Source: Candidatus Binataceae bacterium (lineage in GTDB: Bacteria > Desulfobacterota > Binatia > Binatales > Binataceae). Taken from it: 8,664 nucleotides of DNA. Below the pieces are notes generated by a model, which saw only the letters and a program-made list of their open reading frames with translations, had not been told where the DNA came from and made no database searches. Location of the stretch: the NCBI GenBank assembly GCA_030042765.1, contig JASHZA010000010.1, positions 1 through 8,664 of the forward strand. Direction: 5' to 3'. The position numbers and the translations under genes are program-made. Of the stretch, positions 7,364 through 8,664 are shown piece by piece; the stretch's first letter is position 1; each line of letters opens with the position of its first letter.

Positions 7364-7574
7364 TCAATCCCTCCCGCCGCTCAGTCGTTGCGCATCGAGT
7401 TGTAGTCAAAGGGCCAGTCAACTGCTATTGCTCTCGCCGGGCCTGGCCGCTCCCTTTTGGCGCCGGCGGCCCACGAGAGCCCCTCTCGGGGCCTAGAATA
7501 GGCGTTCCATTCCATGTCGGCTATCTATTACTATTACTGCTTGCGACTGCTCGACGTGAGCAAGGAATCTAGCG
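7364..7574. promoter_or_regulatory. Divergent control region between acyl-CoA synthetase and P450
   Basis: This 211-bp gap must hold promoters for both flanking genes. On the P450 side an AT-rich island, CTAT followed by two tandem CTATTA units (7525-7536), contains a TACTAT -10 candidate at 7529-7534; no convincing -35 is seen. On the synthetase side AGTCAA occurs twice (7404-7409 and 7416-7421), and an AGTTG/CAACT inverted pair (7398-7402 and 7420-7424) brackets them; either could bind a regulator. Hairpins in 7445-7493 are listed separately. No gene lies here. Confidence 0.5.
7445..7493. other. Two overlapping, mutually exclusive hairpins
   Basis: Hairpin A pairs GGCCGC (7445-7450) with GCGGCC (7466-7471). 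Hairpin B pairs GGCCC plus CGAGAG (7468-7472 and 7474-7479, A7473 bulged) with CTCTCG plus GGGCC (7483-7493) around a CCC loop, giving 11 bp. They share 7468-7471 and cannot form together. No T run follows on either strand, so neither is an intrinsic terminator. In GC-rich DNA such pairing can arise by chance, so function is uncertain. Confidence 0.4.
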
Positions 7575-8664
7575 ATGACGCTTGAACAGATCGACTTGAC
7601 TGACCTCGACTTCTTCGTTCGTGGCGATATGTACGAAGCGTTTAAGCTGCTGCGGGAACGTGACCCGGTTCACTGGCAGGAGCGTCAGGCTGGCCGCGGC
7701 TTCTGGTCGCTCACCCGCTATGAAGACGTGCTCGCAGTCTACCGTGATTCCGAGAACTTCAGCTCCGCTCTGGGCGTCACGCTCTACTTCGGCAAGCCCG
7801 AACCAGCGCGCTCAGGCATGGGCCGGATGATGATCATGACCGACCCGCCGCGGCATGCGAAGGTACGCCAAGTGGTAAGTCGCCGTTTTACCCCGAAGGC
7901 TGTGGCGTCCTACGAGGGACGGATCCGCCAGATTGCCTCGGAGATTGTGGACTCGGTAATCGAGCGCGGCGAGTGTGATTTCGTGGTCGACGTGGCCGCG
8001 AAATTGCCGACCGCAGCAATCTGCGAGTTGATGGGAATTCAGCGTGAACATTGGGATTTGATGTTTACCATCGCGAATCAATATGTCGGTCACCACGATG
8101 AAGAGTATTCGATGGGACGCACGGGGCGCGACACCATGTTTGACGCCGAGGCCCAGGCCGTCGAGTTCTTCACCAAAGAGGCAGATAAGCGTAGACGCAA
8201 GGCGACCGATGACCTGATTAGCGCGATCGTTCACGGTTCTGTGATGGGCGAAGCGCTGTCATCCAAGGATATCGTAGCGAACTGCTGGATGCTTGTTCTG
8301 GGTGGCCAGGAGACCACCCGTAACGCGATTTCCGGTGCGATGCTGGCCTTGGTCCAAAACCCTGAAGAGCGTGAAAAATTCCTGTCGGATCCGGCGGCAC
8401 CTCTCGCCATCGAGGAATTCTTGCGGTGGACCTCCCCAGTGACGCATATGATGCGCACTGCTGCCAGCGACATGACAATCCATGGCGAAAAGATCCGTGC
8501 GGGCGACCGCGTGGTGCTTTGGAATGCCTCGGCGAATCGGGACGAGCGGCAATTTACGGACCCTGACCGTTTCGATGTGGATCGAAGCCCAAACGAACAT
8601 CTCGCCTTCGGCTACGGTGAGCACTTTTGTCTTGGCGCGAACCTTGCCCGCCTCGAGATGCGGG
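7575..8664 (+). CDS. Cytochrome P450, 3' end cut by window edge
   Basis: This is a soluble bacterial class I P450 monooxygenase, needing a ferredoxin and reductase from elsewhere. The window holds 363 codons and breaks off one base into the next; family proteins run to about 400-420, so only the last 40-60 residues are missing. The start region is [17 protein letters not shown]. Seen in order are the I-helix oxygen-activation motif G243-G244-Q-E246-T247-T248-R-N, the ExxR pair E281/R284, [25 protein letters not shown], and the haem loop [10 protein letters not shown] with the proximal ligand C352. The GGxETTRN form with Glu rather than Asp, plus [10 protein letters not shown], reminds me of the CYP125/CYP142 type that oxidises sterol side chains, though substrate cannot be set from this. 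AAGGA (7562-7566) lies eight bases before ATG 7575, and an in-frame TGA at 7557-7559 excludes longer starts. It is divergent from the acyl-CoA synthetase. Confidence 0.95.
   Translation, partial: MTLEQIDLTDLDFFVRGDMYEAFKLLRERDPVHWQERQAGRGFWSLTRYEDVLAVYRDSENFSSALGVTLYFGKPEPARSGMGRMMIMTDPPRHAKVRQVVSRRFTPKAVASYEGRIRQIASEIVDSVIERGECDFVVDVAAKLPTAAICELMGIQREHWDLMFTIANQYVGHHDEEYSMGRTGRDTMFDAEAQAVEFFTKEADKRRRKATDDLISAIVHGSVMGEALSSKDIVANCWMLVLGGQETTRNAISGAMLALVQNPEEREKFLSDPAAPLAIEEFLRWTSPVTHMMRTAASDMTIHGEKIRAGDRVVLWNASANRDERQFTDPDRFDVDRSPNEHLAFGYGEHFCLGANLARLEMR

Noticed and set aside
7096..7572. 158-codon plus-strand open frame ending three bases before the P450
   Set aside because: Two thirds of it is antisense to the acyl-CoA synthetase, it is rich in Arg and Pro, and it has no recognisable motif; its end beside the P450 is a coincidence.

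Overview
The window is about 8.7 kb of GC-rich bacterial DNA with dense coding, strong GGAGG-type ribosome binding sites and one textbook intrinsic terminator. It holds six complete protein genes and one gene cut by the right edge. There are no RNA genes, CRISPR arrays, insertion sequences or phage genes that I can see. The gene set (acetolactate synthase, carboxymuconolactone decarboxylase-like proteins, a D-aminoacylase-type amidohydrolase, a long-chain acyl-CoA synthetase, a VOC protein and a P450) fits a free-living soil or water heterotroph with broad catabolic ability. An uncultured lineage near the old Deltaproteobacteria, such as Binatota, is possible, but that is an impression from gene style and not something the sequence proves.

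Left part, plus strand (1-4895): a short leader with a weak promoter-like site; a full-length acetolactate synthase catalytic subunit (156-1859) with no regulatory subunit or ilvC behind it; two tandem, about 77% identical carboxymuconolactone decarboxylase-like genes (1977-2522 and 2553-3101); and an amidohydrolase of the N-acyl-D-amino-acid deacylase type (3186-4895). An 84-bp gap in front of the amidohydrolase holds a 28-bp imperfect dyad that looks like an operator. The cluster ends at a strong GNRA-loop terminator (4926-4961).

Middle part, minus strand (5036-7363): a long-chain acyl-CoA synthetase followed 33 bp later by a small VOC-family protein, very probably one transcript. It converges on the plus-strand cluster.

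Right part, plus strand (7575 to the edge): a cytochrome P450 divergent from the acyl-CoA synthetase, with a 211-bp shared control region containing an AT-rich tandem repeat and two mutually exclusive hairpins. The P450 is truncated just past its haem-binding cysteine.

Taken together, the P450 and acyl-CoA synthetase could form an oxidise-then-activate pair (hydroxylation or oxidation of a hydrophobic side chain to a carboxylate, then CoA thioester formation), with the VOC protein acting on a downstream intermediate. The paired CMD proteins and the amidohydrolase look like a second small catabolic module. The substrates are not evident from the sequence. No clearly new system type is visible. 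The most unusual points are the tandem CMD pair linked to an amidohydrolase that seems to lack the usual metal-binding histidine motifs, and the operator-like dyad between them.
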